Of a stretch of DNA of 64,000 nt, positions 41,416-50,332 are shown in pieces. A model generated the notes under the pieces. That model saw only the letters and a program-made list of their open reading frames with translations, was not told where the DNA came from and made no database searches. The stretch comes from Pseudomonas viridiflava (lineage in GTDB: Bacteria > Pseudomonadota > Gammaproteobacteria > Pseudomonadales > Pseudomonadaceae). The stretch covers positions 310,001 to 374,000 of the forward strand of contig NZ_UTHA01000001.1 in the NCBI RefSeq assembly GCF_900582195.1. The letters run 5' to 3'. The translations under genes were made by a program, and so were the position numbers. The number at the start of each line of letters is the position of its first letter. Position 1 is the stretch's first letter.

Positions 41416-41571
41416 GGGTTTCTCCTTCCGGGCGTGGCGAAGGTGCGGACAGCCGCTGCACGGGGTGAAAGCCGCTAAATAGAAGGCTTTCAGCCGATTT
41501 CAGCGAGCGGGTCTGTCAGACGAACCGCACCGAATGCCGCGCATTGTAGCCGCATGATTCAGGACTCACTA

Positions 41572-43188
41572 CTAAGTGTTTCGATGGGCGGAGCGACGAA
41601 TCAGGCCGATGACCGGTAACAATCCGACCAGCACAAGGGTTAACGCCGGCAAAGACGCCCGCGCCCATTCGCCTTCGCTGGTCATTTCAAAGATGCGTAC
41701 GGCCAGCGTGTCCCAGCCAAACGGGCGCATCAGCAGGGTCGCGGGCATTTCCTTGAGTACGTCGACGAATACCAGCAACGCCGCACTCAACGTACCAGGC
41801 AGCAAAAGCGGCAGATACACTTTGAAAAACAGTCGCGGCCCACTGACACCCAGGCTACGTGCCGCTTCAGGCAAAGATGGCCGTATACGCGCCAGACTGC
41901 TTTCCAATGGTCCGTAAGCCACGGCCACGAAGCGCACCAGATAGGCCATCAGCAACGCCGCCAGACTGCCGAGCAGCAACGGCTTGCCCGCCCCCCCGAG
42001 CCAGCCCGAAAGCGGAATGACCAGTTCGCGATCCAGATAACTGAACGCCAGCATGATCGAGACCGCCAGCACCGAACCCGGCAAGGCGTAGCCCAGATTG
42101 GCCAGACCAACGCCGGAGTTGATCGCCTGCGTCGGCGCCAGGCGCCGGGCAAACGCCAGCAGCAAAGCAACGCTGACGGTAATAAACGCCGCCATGCCGC
42201 CCAGATAAAGGGTGTGCAGGATCAGCCCGGCGTAGCGTTCATCAAGATCGAAACGCCCGCGCTGCCAGAACCAGACGATCAGTTGCAGCACTGGAATAAC
42301 GAAAGCGCAGGCGAACACCAGACCACACCAGCTCATGGCCGCGAAGGCCTTGAGCCCACGCAGGTGATACAGCGCTTTCACCCGTGGCCGCTCGTTGCTC
42401 GCCCGATTGGCGCCACGCGCGCGACGCTCGCCATACAGCACCAGCATCACCACCAGCAACAACAGACTGGCCAGTTGCGCCGCGCTCGGCAGGCTGAAGA
42501 AGCCGTACCAGGTCTTGTAAATTGCGGTGGTGAAGGTGTCGAAGTTGAACACCGAGACCGCGCCAAAATCCGCCAGGGTTTCCATCAGCGCCAGCGCCAC
42601 ACCCGCACCGATAGCCGGCCGCGCCATCGGTAATGCCACGCGCCAGAAGGCTTGCCACGGCGATTGACCAAGCACTCGCGCCGCTTCCATCAGGCCCTTG
42701 CCCTGGGCGAGGAACGCGGTGCGCGCCAGCAGGTAAACGTAGGGATAAAAGACCAGCACCAGCACGATAATCACCCCGCCGGTGGAGCGCACCCGTGGCA
42801 GGCGCAGACCGGTGCCGAACCATTCCCTGAGCAGTGTCTGCACCGGGCCGGCGAAATCCAGCAGGCCGACGAAAACGAAGGCCAGCACATACGCGGGGAT
42901 GGCGAACGGCAGCATCAGCGCCCAGTCGAGCCAGCGTCGCCCGGGGAATTCGCAAAGGCTGGTGAGCCAGGCGAGGCTGACGCCGAGCAGCGTTACGCCG
43001 ACGCCGACGCCAACGACCAGCGTCAGGGTGTTGCCGAGCAGGCGTGGCATCTGGGTTTCCCACAGGTGCGCCCAGATCTGCTGATCGATGGTCTGCCAGG
43101 AGAGCAGCAGAACACTCAGGGGCAACAGCACCAGCGCGGCGATGGCGAAGACGATGGGGTACCAGCGGCGTTGGGCGGGGTGGGCCAA
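41572..43188 (-). CDS. Ferric-iron-type ABC transporter permease (FbpB/HitB family)
   Basis: About 538 residues if begun at the TTG at 43188 (..AHPAQRRWYPIVFAIAALVLLPLSVLLLS); TTG 43206 is an alternative, and an ATG at 43239 lies inside the palindromic repeat and adds repeat-derived residues. Twelve membrane helices in two fused permease halves, each with an EAA loop (LMEAARVLGQSPWQAFWRVALPMARPAI; LPEAARSLGVSGPRLFFKVYLPLLLPG), typical of FbpB-type fused permeases. Partner of the binding protein at 43353-44357. No ATPase gene is adjacent. Confidence 0.87.
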   Translation of the reverse strand: MAHPAQRRWYPIVFAIAALVLLPLSVLLLSWQTIDQQIWAHLWETQMPRLLGNTLTLVVGVGVGVTLLGVSLAWLTSLCEFPGRRWLDWALMLPFAIPAYVLAFVFVGLLDFAGPVQTLLREWFGTGLRLPRVRSTGGVIIVLVLVFYPYVYLLARTAFLAQGKGLMEAARVLGQSPWQAFWRVALPMARPAIGAGVALALMETLADFGAVSVFNFDTFTTAIYKTWYGFFSLPSAAQLASLLLLVVMLVLYGERRARGANRASNERPRVKALYHLRGLKAFAAMSWCGLVFACAFVIPVLQLIVWFWQRGRFDLDERYAGLILHTLYLGGMAAFITVSVALLLAFARRLAPTQAINSGVGLANLGYALPGSVLAVSIMLAFSYLDRELVIPLSGWLGGAGKPLLLGSLAALLMAYLVRFVAVAYGPLESSLARIRPSLPEAARSLGVSGPRLFFKVYLPLLLPGTLSAALLVFVDVLKEMPATLLMRPFGWDTLAVRIFEMTSEGEWARASLPALTLVLVGLLPVIGLIRRSAHRNT

Positions 43189-43208
43189 GGAAACAGTCTC
43201 GTTCAAAT

Positions 43209-43322
43209 GATTGTGCCCACGCTCTGCGTGGGCACACATCCTGTGACGCTCTGCGTCACGCTGTCGGCGGCACGACGCAGAGCGTCGATGGATGCATTCC
43301 CACGCAAAGCGTGGGAACGATC
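43209..43322. repeat. Compound palindromic repeat, GTTCCCACGC family, copy in the iron-transporter gap
   Basis: Left unit GTGCCCACGC-tct-GCGTGGGCAC, middle GTGACGC-tct-GCGTCAC and CGACGC-aga-GCGTCG hairpins, right unit TTCCCACGC-aaa-GCGTGGGAA. Four consecutive hairpins; related to 25219-25322. Confidence 0.85.
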
Positions 43323-43352
43323 AGTGTCGCGTGGCGCAGTATAAACGCCGGG

Positions 43353-44357
43353 TCAGTTCCAACCCGCCCGATCCATCATCCGGATCGCCTCAGCCTGACG
43401 CTTGCCCGCCACTTCCACCGGCAACGTATCAGCCACAAACTTGCCCCACGCCGCCACTTCTTCGGAAGGCGCCACCGCCGGATTGGCCGGGAATTCCTGG
43501 TTCACGTCAGCAAAAATCTTCTGCGCCTCAGGCGTGGTCATCCATTCAACCAAAGCCTTGGCCGCTTCCGGGTGCGGTGCATGCTTGGTCAGGCCGATGC
43601 CCGACAGGTTCACGTGCACGCCGCGATCGGCCTGATTCGGCCAGAACAGCTTCACCGGCAGCTCCGGCTTCTGCTTGTGCAGGCGACCGTAGTAGTACGT
43701 GTTGACGATGCCGACATCGCACTGCCCGGCGTTGATCGCTTCGAGCACCGCAACGTCATCGGAGAACACATCGGTGGACAGGTTGTTGACCCAGCCCTTG
43801 AGGATCTTCTCGGTCTTCTCGGCGCCATGGACTTCAATCATGGTCGCGGTCAGCGACTGGTTGTAGACCTTCTTCGCCGTGCGCAGGCACAGGCGCCCTT
43901 CCCAGTTCTTGTCGGCCAGTGCTTCGTAGGTGGTCAGTTCGCCCGGCTTCACCCGCTCGGTGGAGTAAGCGATGGTCCGCGCGCGCAGGCTCAGGCCGGT
44001 CCAGGCGTGGCTGGACGAGCGATATTGCAGGGGGATGTTGGCGTCGATGGTTTTCGAGGTGAACGGCTGGAGGATGCCCATCTGCTCGGCTTGCCAGAGG
44101 TTGCCGGCATCAACGGTGAGCAGCAGGTCGGCGGTGGCGTTTTCACCTTCTGCCTTGATCCGCTGCATCAGCGGCGCTTCCTTGTCGGTGATGAACTTGA
44201 TCTTCACCCCGGTCTTGGCGGTGTAGGCATCGAACACCGGTTTGATCAGCTCATCGATGCGCGACGAGTAAACCACCACCTCATCAGCGGCCTGGGCCGT
44301 TGTGCTGCCAATCAGGGTCAGGGCCAGTGCGGTCAGAAGACGCTTGGGTGCCAACAT
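43353..44357 (-). CDS. Ferric-iron-type ABC transporter substrate-binding protein (FbpA/HitA family)
   Basis: 334 residues. Signal peptide [23 protein letters not shown]^AD. Mature chain [42 protein letters not shown] and the iron-liganding tyrosines in [12 protein letters not shown] (~residue 220) fit FbpA. Captures Fe(III) in the periplasm for the adjacent permease. Separated from that permease by a 114 bp compound repeat. Confidence 0.9.
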   Translation of the reverse strand: MLAPKRLLTALALTLIGSTTAQAADEVVVYSSRIDELIKPVFDAYTAKTGVKIKFITDKEAPLMQRIKAEGENATADLLLTVDAGNLWQAEQMGILQPFTSKTIDANIPLQYRSSSHAWTGLSLRARTIAYSTERVKPGELTTYEALADKNWEGRLCLRTAKKVYNQSLTATMIEVHGAEKTEKILKGWVNNLSTDVFSDDVAVLEAINAGQCDVGIVNTYYYGRLHKQKPELPVKLFWPNQADRGVHVNLSGIGLTKHAPHPEAAKALVEWMTTPEAQKIFADVNQEFPANPAVAPSEEVAAWGKFVADTLPVEVAGKRQAEAIRMMDRAGWN

Positions 44358-44488
44358 GGGAGTGGTCTCTCGGTCGGGAAATGTGGGCCAAATGATAAGG
44401 ACTCACATTTACCACCTCAATCGAACTCTTTTTGAAGGAGTTACCAGATGTTGCACAGCCTGAAATTCGTTGCGCCTGTTCTGGCCCC

Positions 44489-44553
44489 TTCGCGAGCAAG
44501 CTCGCTCCCACATTGGAATGCATTTCAAATGTGGGAGCGAGCTTGCTCGCGAA
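44489..44553. repeat. REP doublet, short spacer
   Basis: Inverted REP units with a 17 bp spacer (TTGGAATGCA..), between the iron-binding protein gene and ubiI. Confidence 0.92.
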
Positions 44554-44578
44554 GAGGCCATCAGCCTCAATGGAGATG

Positions 44579-45802
44579 TCAGGGTTTGGCGAGGGCCGGA
44601 AGATCCCCGGTCAACCCGAGAGCTTCGCGCACAAACAATGCTTTCGCCTCAGGCATCTGCTCAACAAGCTTCAACCCGGCATTGCGCAACCAGCGCACGG
44701 GCAACGGGTCAGCCTGGAACAACCGTTCAAACCCTTCCATCGCCGCCATCAACGCGAGGTTGTGCGGCATACGCCGACGCTCGTAACGGCTCAGGACCTT
44801 CACATCGGCCAAACGCTCACCGCGCTCTGCCGCCTGCAACAGCACTTCCGCTAGCACCGCCGCATCGAGGAAACCCAGATTCACACCCTGCCCCGCCAAA
44901 GGATGAATGGTGTGCGCCGCATCGCCGATCAACGCCAGACCTTCGGCCACGTAACGCTTGGCATGACGCTGACGCAGCGGCACGCACAGGCGCGGATCAG
45001 CACTGATGACCTCGCCCAGACGACCTTCGAAGGCGCGTCCCAGCTCCCGGCAGAAATCCGCTTCGTCCAGCGCCATCAGACGCTCGGCTTCGCTCGGCGT
45101 GGTCGACCAGACGATCGAACACCAATCCTGCTGCCCGTCACGTTCCAGCGGCAGAAACGCCAGCGGCCCGTGATCGGTAAAGCGCTGCCACGCGGTCATC
45201 TGATGCGGTTTGCTGCTGCGTACGCTGGTAACGATGGCGTGGTGCAGATAATCCCATTCACGCGTCGCCACACCGGTGAGACGGCGAACAGCTGAGTTGG
45301 CACCGTCAGCGGCGATCACCAGCGGCGCACGCAACTGGCGACCGTCAGCCAACGTCAGCAGCCAGTCATCGCCGGAGCGACGCATCTGCTCCAGCCGCGC
45401 ATTGGCCAGCATGCCCAGATCGCAATCGTGCAAACGGTCGAGCAAGGCGTCCTGTACCACACGGTTTTCGACGATATGGCCAAGCACCTCGGCGTGCACA
45501 CTGGCCGCCGAAAAGTGAATCTGCCCAGTGCCACTGCCGTCCCACACGTGCATGTCGGTGTATGGGCTGCTGCGGCGTTTGGCGATGCCATCCCAGACGC
45601 CGAGGCGTTCGAGGATTCGTTGGCTGGCGGCCGACAAGGCGCTTACTCGCGGTTCAAACGCCGCGTCGGCAGCGAACGGTTTGACGCTCAACGGGCTGCC
45701 GTCGAGCAGCAGGACTTCCAGCCCGCTGTCCTGCAACGCCAACGCCAAAGCGCTGCCGACCATTCCGGCTCCGACAATCAGCAGATCTGCGCGCATTTCC
45801 AT
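44579..45802 (-). CDS. ubiI: Ubiquinone-biosynthesis FAD hydroxylase, UbiI-like
   Basis: 407 residues. FAD-dependent aromatic hydroxylase: dinucleotide motif ADLLIVGAGMVGSALALAL (5-23), middle motif LVIAADGANSAVRRLTG (~161-177), and GLALIGDAAHTIHPLAGQGVNLGFLDA (~283-309). The UbiH/UbiF/UbiI/COQ6 family hydroxylates the ubiquinone ring. Naming rests on position beside ubiH and pepP, where Pseudomonas carries the C5-hydroxylase; sequence alone does not separate UbiI from UbiF. Last gene of the leftward pepP-ubiH-DUF4442-ubiI cluster. Confidence 0.85.
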   Translation of the reverse strand: MEMRADLLIVGAGMVGSALALALQDSGLEVLLLDGSPLSVKPFAADAAFEPRVSALSAASQRILERLGVWDGIAKRRSSPYTDMHVWDGSGTGQIHFSAASVHAEVLGHIVENRVVQDALLDRLHDCDLGMLANARLEQMRRSGDDWLLTLADGRQLRAPLVIAADGANSAVRRLTGVATREWDYLHHAIVTSVRSSKPHQMTAWQRFTDHGPLAFLPLERDGQQDWCSIVWSTTPSEAERLMALDEADFCRELGRAFEGRLGEVISADPRLCVPLRQRHAKRYVAEGLALIGDAAHTIHPLAGQGVNLGFLDAAVLAEVLLQAAERGERLADVKVLSRYERRRMPHNLALMAAMEGFERLFQADPLPVRWLRNAGLKLVEQMPEAKALFVREALGLTGDLPALAKP

Positions 45803-45805
45803 GCT

Positions 45806-46291
45806 TTAAGCCTGTCTCGCTTGCGGCTTGAGCCGCACGTAAAGGGTTTTACCGACCCGCGCCACCAGATTGCCGGCGCCGTCATGAATGTCGACCTGCA
45901 ACTGCGGCAGGTATTTCTCACCATTGGCGGTTTGCCGGCGAATCTCGGTGAGCAAGGTCTCGTCGATCGTGAAGCGGGCGAACACCGGGCCTTTGCCCGG
46001 CGCAATGAAATCGATGTCGGCAGCCTTATCCCAGACGATGTACTTCGAGCCGAGGTTTTCCATGAGCATCAGCATGAAAAACGGGTCGACCATCGAATAC
46101 AGGCTGCCGCCAAACTGGGTGCCGACATAGTTGCGGTTGTACCAGCCCAGCCCCATCGACACCTGGATGTCGCGAAAGTCGTCACTGATATGCCGAACCC
46201 GTACACCGGCGCCAAGATACGGCGGGTAGAACGTCATCACCCAGCGCATCAGTCGCGCCTTGCCAAATGTTGCGGTCAACCACTTAAGCAT
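45806..46291 (-). CDS. DUF4442 (hotdog-fold, thioesterase-like) protein
   Basis: 161 residues from ATG 46291, overlapping the end of ubiH by 8 bp; upstream frame has antisense-like composition inside ubiH and is not coding. MRWVMTFYPPYLGAGVRVRHIS..GTQFGGSLYSMVDPFFMLMLMENLG..KAADIDFIAPGKGPVFARFTI is the DUF4442 pattern, a hotdog fold related to acyl-CoA thioesterases. Substrate unknown. Its position between two ubiquinone hydroxylase genes (3 bp before ubiI) suggests a link with quinone synthesis. Confidence 0.85.
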   Translation of the reverse strand: MLKWLTATFGKARLMRWVMTFYPPYLGAGVRVRHISDDFRDIQVSMGLGWYNRNYVGTQFGGSLYSMVDPFFMLMLMENLGSKYIVWDKAADIDFIAPGKGPVFARFTIDETLLTEIRRQTANGEKYLPQLQVDIHDGAGNLVARVGKTLYVRLKPQARQA

Positions 46292-47471
46292 CCGTACGCG
46301 TTCCCAACCCCATGGCCTGACGGGCAAACCAGCGCTTGGCCGGCGGCAACAGGTCGAGGCCGAGCAAACCGATGTTACGCCCCAGCGAAACCAATGGCTG
46401 CGTGCTGCCGAACAGCCGGGTGACCTGATCGGAAAAGCCGACGGTGAGGTCCTGATCGAGACGCTGACGCTCACGATAGGCCTGCAATGTGGCGAAGTCG
46501 CCCAGCGGCTTTTCACTGGACAACAACGCGGCGGCCAAGGCATCGGCATCACGCAGCGACAGGTTGAAACCCTGGCCGGCAATCGGATGCAGGCTGTGCG
46601 CCGCGTTGCCGAGCACGGCCAGATGCGAACGTACTTGTTCTTCGGCCTCGACCAGCGTCAGCGGATAAAGATGCCGCGCGCCCACCTGTTTCAGCGTGCC
46701 GAGGCGATAACCGAACACGCCCTGCAATTCGCTGAGGAAATCGCGCTCGCTCAAATCGGCCAGACGCTGCGCGTCCATGCCCAGACGGGTCCAGACCAGT
46801 GCGCAACGGTTATCCGGCAGCGGCAGCAGCGCCATCGGCCCTTCGTCGGTGAAGCGCTCGAAGGCCATGCCGTTGTGCGCTTCGCTCGGGGTAATGTTGG
46901 CGATCAGCGCACTCTGGTTGTACGGACGCTTGCGCACGTTGATGCCCAGCTGTTCGCGCAGCCCGGAGCGACCGCCATCGGCGAGCACCGCGAGATCGCA
47001 TTCAAGGATGGTTTCATCGTTGAGGGTCAGGCGATAGCCGTCGGGCAGCGGTTCCATGCGCGTGACTTCTGCCGGGCAACGCCAGCTGATCACGTCTTTG
47101 TCGACGTGTTGCCAAAGGCAATGGCCGAGCCAAGCGTTTTCCACCACGTAGCCGAGCGCTGGCACGCCCTCTTCCATCGCCGACAAACGCGCAGTAGAGA
47201 AACGGCCACGATCGGAGACGTGAATCTGTTTGATCGGCTCGGCGCGGCGGGAGATTTCCTGCCACACGCCCAGCCGTTGATAAATCTGCCGCGAACCAAA
47301 AGACAGCGCCGATGAACGTGCGTCGTAGCTCGGCTGCCAGCTATCACCGGGGGCGAACGGTTCGATCAGCACGATCTTCCAGCCACGGGCCTTGGCCCCG
47401 GCCTGCAAGGCCAACGCCAGACTGGCGCCGACCAGACCGCCACCGATGATTGCCAGATTGACTCGACTCAT
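46284..47471 (-). CDS. ubiH: 2-octaprenyl-6-methoxyphenol hydroxylase UbiH
   Basis: 395 residues. FAD motif VNLAIIGGGLVGASLALAL (4-22), LAVLADGGRSGLREQLG (~161), and HLAVLGNAAHSLHPIAGQGFNLSLRDADALA (~283), all of the UbiH/COQ6 group. Monooxygenase acting at ring carbon C1 in aerobic ubiquinone synthesis. ATG overlaps the pepP stop (ATGA at 47468-47471), and the gene overlaps DUF4442 downstream. Confidence 0.93.
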   Translation of the reverse strand: MSRVNLAIIGGGLVGASLALALQAGAKARGWKIVLIEPFAPGDSWQPSYDARSSALSFGSRQIYQRLGVWQEISRRAEPIKQIHVSDRGRFSTARLSAMEEGVPALGYVVENAWLGHCLWQHVDKDVISWRCPAEVTRMEPLPDGYRLTLNDETILECDLAVLADGGRSGLREQLGINVRKRPYNQSALIANITPSEAHNGMAFERFTDEGPMALLPLPDNRCALVWTRLGMDAQRLADLSERDFLSELQGVFGYRLGTLKQVGARHLYPLTLVEAEEQVRSHLAVLGNAAHSLHPIAGQGFNLSLRDADALAAALLSSEKPLGDFATLQAYRERQRLDQDLTVGFSDQVTRLFGSTQPLVSLGRNIGLLGLDLLPPAKRWFARQAMGLGTRTDA

Positions 47472-48802
47472 GCCGCGTGTGTCCTTGCTTGCGCCATCAG
47501 CGCTTCGATTTCAGCGACGCTTTTCGGTACGCCGGTGGTGAGGATTTCACAGCCCGTTTTGGTCACGACCACGTCGTCCTCGATGCGTACACCAATGCCG
47601 CGCCATTTTTTCGCGACGTTCTGGTTGTCTGGGGCGATGTAGATGCCCGGCTCCACGGTCAGCGCCATGCCGACTTCCAGCACGCGCCACTCGCCGCCTA
47701 CCTTGTACTCGCCGACGTCGTGTACATCCATGCCCAGCCAGTGGCCGGCGCGGTGCATGTAAAACGCTTTATAGGCTTCGCTGGCGATCAACTCGTCGAC
47801 CTCGCCTTGCAGCAATCCGAGCTTTACCAACCCGGTGGTGATCACCCGGACCGTGGCTTCGTGCGCTTGATTCCAGTGTTTGTTCGGGGCGATTTCGGCG
47901 AACGCGGCTTCCTGCGAGGCCAGTACCAATTCGTAGATCGCTTTCTGCTCGGGCGAAAACGTGCCGTTGACCGGCCAGGTGCGGGTGATGTCGCTGGCGT
48001 AGCAGTCGATCTCGCAACCGGCATCGATCAGCACCAGATCACCGTCCCTGAGCAACGCGTCATTTTGCTGGTAATGCAGGATGCAGCTGTTGCGCCCGGC
48101 GGCGACGATAGAACCGTACGCGGGCATTTTCGCCCCGCCCTTGCGGAATTCGTAATCGAGTTCGGCTTCGAGGCTGTATTCGTAAAGTCCGGCCCGACTG
48201 GCTTGCATCGCACGGATGTGGGCTTGCGCCGAGATCCGTGCGGCTTCGCGCATCACCTTCACTTCTGCCGCCGATTTATACAGACGCATGTCGTGCAGCA
48301 GATGATCCAGGGCAACGAATTCGTTCGGCGGCTGGGCGCCGAGGTGCGCCTTGGAGCGGATCACATTGATCCAGTCCATCAGATGGCGATCGAATTCGGG
48401 GTTGCTGCCCATCGCCGAATACACTCGGTCGCGGCCTTCGATCAGGCCCGGGAGGATGTCGTCGATGTCGGTAATCGGGAAGGCGTCGTCGGCACCGAAG
48501 TCGCGGATCGCGCCTTCTTGCCCGGCGCGCAAACCGTCCCACAACTCGCGTTCGGCATTGCGTTCACGGCAGAACAGCACGTATTCGCCGTGCTCGCGGC
48601 CGGGCATCAAGACGATGACGGCTTGCGGCTCGGGAAACCCGCTGAGGTACTGGAAGTCGCTGTCCTGACGGTAGACGTGCTCGACGTCGCGGTTGCGAAT
48701 GGCTACCGCGGCGGCGGGCAGGATCGCGATGCTGTTGGGTTCCATCTGCGCCATCAGGGCCTTGCGGCGACGGCTGTATTCCGCTTTCGGGATATGGGTC
48801 AT
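47468..48802 (-). CDS. pepP: Xaa-Pro aminopeptidase PepP
   Basis: 444 residues, M24 metallopeptidase with the aminopeptidase P N-terminal domain (YSRRRKALMAQM..). The dinuclear metal ligands are seen in LIDAGCEIDCYASDITRTWP (two Asp), HRAGHWLGMDVHDVG (His), LTVEPGIYI (Glu) and GIGVRIEDDVVV (Glu). Removes N-terminal residues before proline. Same pepP-ubiH gene pairing as in E. coli. Confidence 0.95.
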   Translation of the reverse strand: MTHIPKAEYSRRRKALMAQMEPNSIAILPAAAVAIRNRDVEHVYRQDSDFQYLSGFPEPQAVIVLMPGREHGEYVLFCRERNAERELWDGLRAGQEGAIRDFGADDAFPITDIDDILPGLIEGRDRVYSAMGSNPEFDRHLMDWINVIRSKAHLGAQPPNEFVALDHLLHDMRLYKSAAEVKVMREAARISAQAHIRAMQASRAGLYEYSLEAELDYEFRKGGAKMPAYGSIVAAGRNSCILHYQQNDALLRDGDLVLIDAGCEIDCYASDITRTWPVNGTFSPEQKAIYELVLASQEAAFAEIAPNKHWNQAHEATVRVITTGLVKLGLLQGEVDELIASEAYKAFYMHRAGHWLGMDVHDVGEYKVGGEWRVLEVGMALTVEPGIYIAPDNQNVAKKWRGIGVRIEDDVVVTKTGCEILTTGVPKSVAEIEALMAQARTHAA

Positions 48803-48829
48803 GGGCAGATGGCTTTCCCTGGCACGCGA

Positions 48830-49390
48830 TTAATGCAGCGACGGCTTGGCGGCTGGCGGCACGTCGGCTTTCTTGGTTTCCGAGAACAGCAGCAGCGGCG
48901 CGACGCGCAGGTACTCCATGACTTCCATGTAGTCGGTTTCGCCGTCTTCGGATTCTTCGAGGGCGTCTTGCACCTGGGAAATGGCCGCCAAGTCTTGCAG
49001 CACTTCGGTGGCTTCCGTGCTGAGCATGCTGCTGTCGCGGCAGTTCAGGCCGAAACCGCTGAGGAAGCCCTGGCACCACTCGCCCAGTGCAGCGGCGCGG
49101 TCGGCCAGTGGCGCGTCGTCGGTTGGCAGCAGCAGAACGACGGTGACGTCGTCGCCGGTCAGTTCGCCTTTGACCATCTCTTGCAGGCCGATCAGGGCGT
49201 TGCGGACGTTGTCCTGGATGTCGCCTTCGAGCAGTTCGGCGGCGTCGATCAACCACCCTTCGTTATCGAAGCCGGCACCGGCGCAGCTGCGTCCGAGCAG
49301 CACGCCATGCAGTTCGGCAGGCGAGACGTTGTGGCCGCTGGAGGTCAGCAGGGTGGCAAAGGCTTGGTACGGGGAATTCGCAATGGTCAT
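48830..49390 (-). CDS. UPF0149 (YgfB/YecA) family protein
   Basis: 186 residues, acidic. [18 protein letters not shown] (~24-41), [20 protein letters not shown] (~96-115) and [35 protein letters not shown] are family marks. As I recall, YgfB in P. aeruginosa affects peptidoglycan recycling and beta-lactam response, but this is unverified. First gene of the leftward YgfB-pepP-ubiH cluster, divergent from the zapB-like/zapA unit. Confidence 0.9.
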   Translation of the reverse strand: MTIANSPYQAFATLLTSSGHNVSPAELHGVLLGRSCAGAGFDNEGWLIDAAELLEGDIQDNVRNALIGLQEMVKGELTGDDVTVVLLLPTDDAPLADRAAALGEWCQGFLSGFGLNCRDSSMLSTEATEVLQDLAAISQVQDALEESEDGETDYMEVMEYLRVAPLLLFSETKKADVPPAAKPSLH

Positions 49391-49520
49391 GGGCAGCTAG
49401 GCGCCAGACGGCGCTATGTCTAGAATGAAGGCCTTGTATCCTACATCGACAGACTCGCCAAGACTATTAAAGGCTGTCCGCCAGCTATCCCATCAGACAG
49501 ACTCCGACCCAGTGGACACA

Positions 49521-49730
49521 ATGGAAGACACCGACCTGCAAGCGCTGATGGCCAGACTCGAACTGCTGATTGGCCGAGTCGAGCAACTAAAGAGTCAAAA
49601 CGCACTCTTACTAGCTCAGGAAAAAACCTGGCGCGAGGAACGCGCTCACCTCATTGAAAAAAACGAAATCGCCCGGCGTAAGGTCGAATCGATGATTTCG
49701 CGCCTCAAGGCCCTGGAGCAAGACTCATGA
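49521..49730 (+). CDS. Small coiled-coil protein, TIGR02449 family (ZapB-like)
   Basis: 69 residues from ATG 49521; the frame extends to 49416 but the family starts at M-E-D-T-D-L. Almost entirely coiled coil: DLQALMARLELLIGRVEQLKSQNALLLAQEKTWREERAHLIEKN. Stop overlaps the zapA start (ATGA 49727-49730). Position before zapA suggests a role in Z-ring assembly. Confidence 0.88.
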   Translation: MEDTDLQALMARLELLIGRVEQLKSQNALLLAQEKTWREERAHLIEKNEIARRKVESMISRLKALEQDS

Positions 49731-50044
49731 GTTCAAGCAATAGCGTCACCGTGCAGATCCTCGACAAAGAGTATTCGATCATCTGCCCGCAGGAAGAACG
49801 CAGCAATCTGGTCAGTGCCGCGCGCTACCTGGATGGCAAGATGCGCGAGATCCGCAGCAGCGGCAAAGTCATCGGTGCCGACCGTATCGCCGTGATGGCC
49901 GCGCTGAACATTACCCATGACCTCTTGCACAAAGAAGAGCGCCCGGACATCCAGGCCAGCGGTTCGACCCGTGAACAGGTGCGTGACTTGCTCGATCGTG
50001 TCGATCTGGTGCTCGCCGACGATCAGAACACCACCAAGGGCTGA
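49727..50044 (+). CDS. zapA: Cell division protein ZapA
   Basis: 105 residues. N-terminal globular ZapA domain (VTVQILDKEYSIICPQEERSNLVSAARYLDGKMREIRSSGKVIGADRIAVMAALNITHDLL), C-terminal coiled coil. Binds and bundles FtsZ filaments. Coupled to the upstream coiled-coil gene by ATGA; 6S RNA follows directly. Confidence 0.93.
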   Translation: MSSSNSVTVQILDKEYSIICPQEERSNLVSAARYLDGKMREIRSSGKVIGADRIAVMAALNITHDLLHKEERPDIQASGSTREQVRDLLDRVDLVLADDQNTTKG

Positions 50045-50076
50045 TTCGACTGGCCGCTTGCGGTATACTCGCGGCA

Positions 50077-50252
50077 CTCCCTGGGGTGCTTGCCAGTTGA
50101 CGATGTCCCTGAGCCGATTCGCACTACCCTGGAAGTTGCACGTTGGGCTGGTGTGCATGTCCGCTAGACGGAAAGCCTTAAAGTCTACTGCATCTTCCAC
50201 CTTGAACTTTCGGGTTCAAGGGCTAAGTTGACAGCGGTTCATCCGGGGAGCC
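50077..50252 (+). ncRNA. ssrS: 6S RNA (SsrS)
   Basis: Located between zapA and the 5-formyl-THF cyclo-ligase gene, the standard site. A sigma-70 -10 box TATACT (50064-50069) precedes it. The ends pair (CTCCCTGGGG near 50077 with ATCCGGGGAG ending at 50250), and the conserved strings GATGTCCCTGAGCCGAT, GTGTGCATGTCC, CGGAAAGCCTTAA and CCTTGAACTTTCGGGTTCAA occur in order. It folds into a long hairpin with a central bubble that mimics an open promoter and sequesters sigma-70 RNA polymerase in stationary phase. Ends are approximate. Confidence 0.93.
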
Positions 50253-50259
50253 TGATTCG

Positions 50260-50295
50260 AATCCGATGTCGGTGAAAACCGCCATCGGATTTTTT
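50260..50295 (+). terminator. Intrinsic terminator after 6S RNA
   Basis: AATCCGATG-t-CGG-tgaaaa-CCG-c-CATCGGATTTTTT, strong stem with a T-run, between ssrS and the cyclo-ligase gene. Confidence 0.9.
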
Positions 50296-50332
50296 ATGCG
50301 TACGTTTTCGTCCAACCTGCCGAAGCAGAACC

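Noticed and set aside
41416..41571. Possible glycine riboswitch ahead of gcvT
   Set aside because: The leader lacks the conserved glycine-aptamer core strings; the only purine-rich match is the ribosome site itself.
43189..43239. ATG at 43239 as the iron permease start
   Set aside because: It lies inside the palindromic repeat and adds residues unlike any permease N-terminus; TTG starts at 43188 or 43206 fit better.
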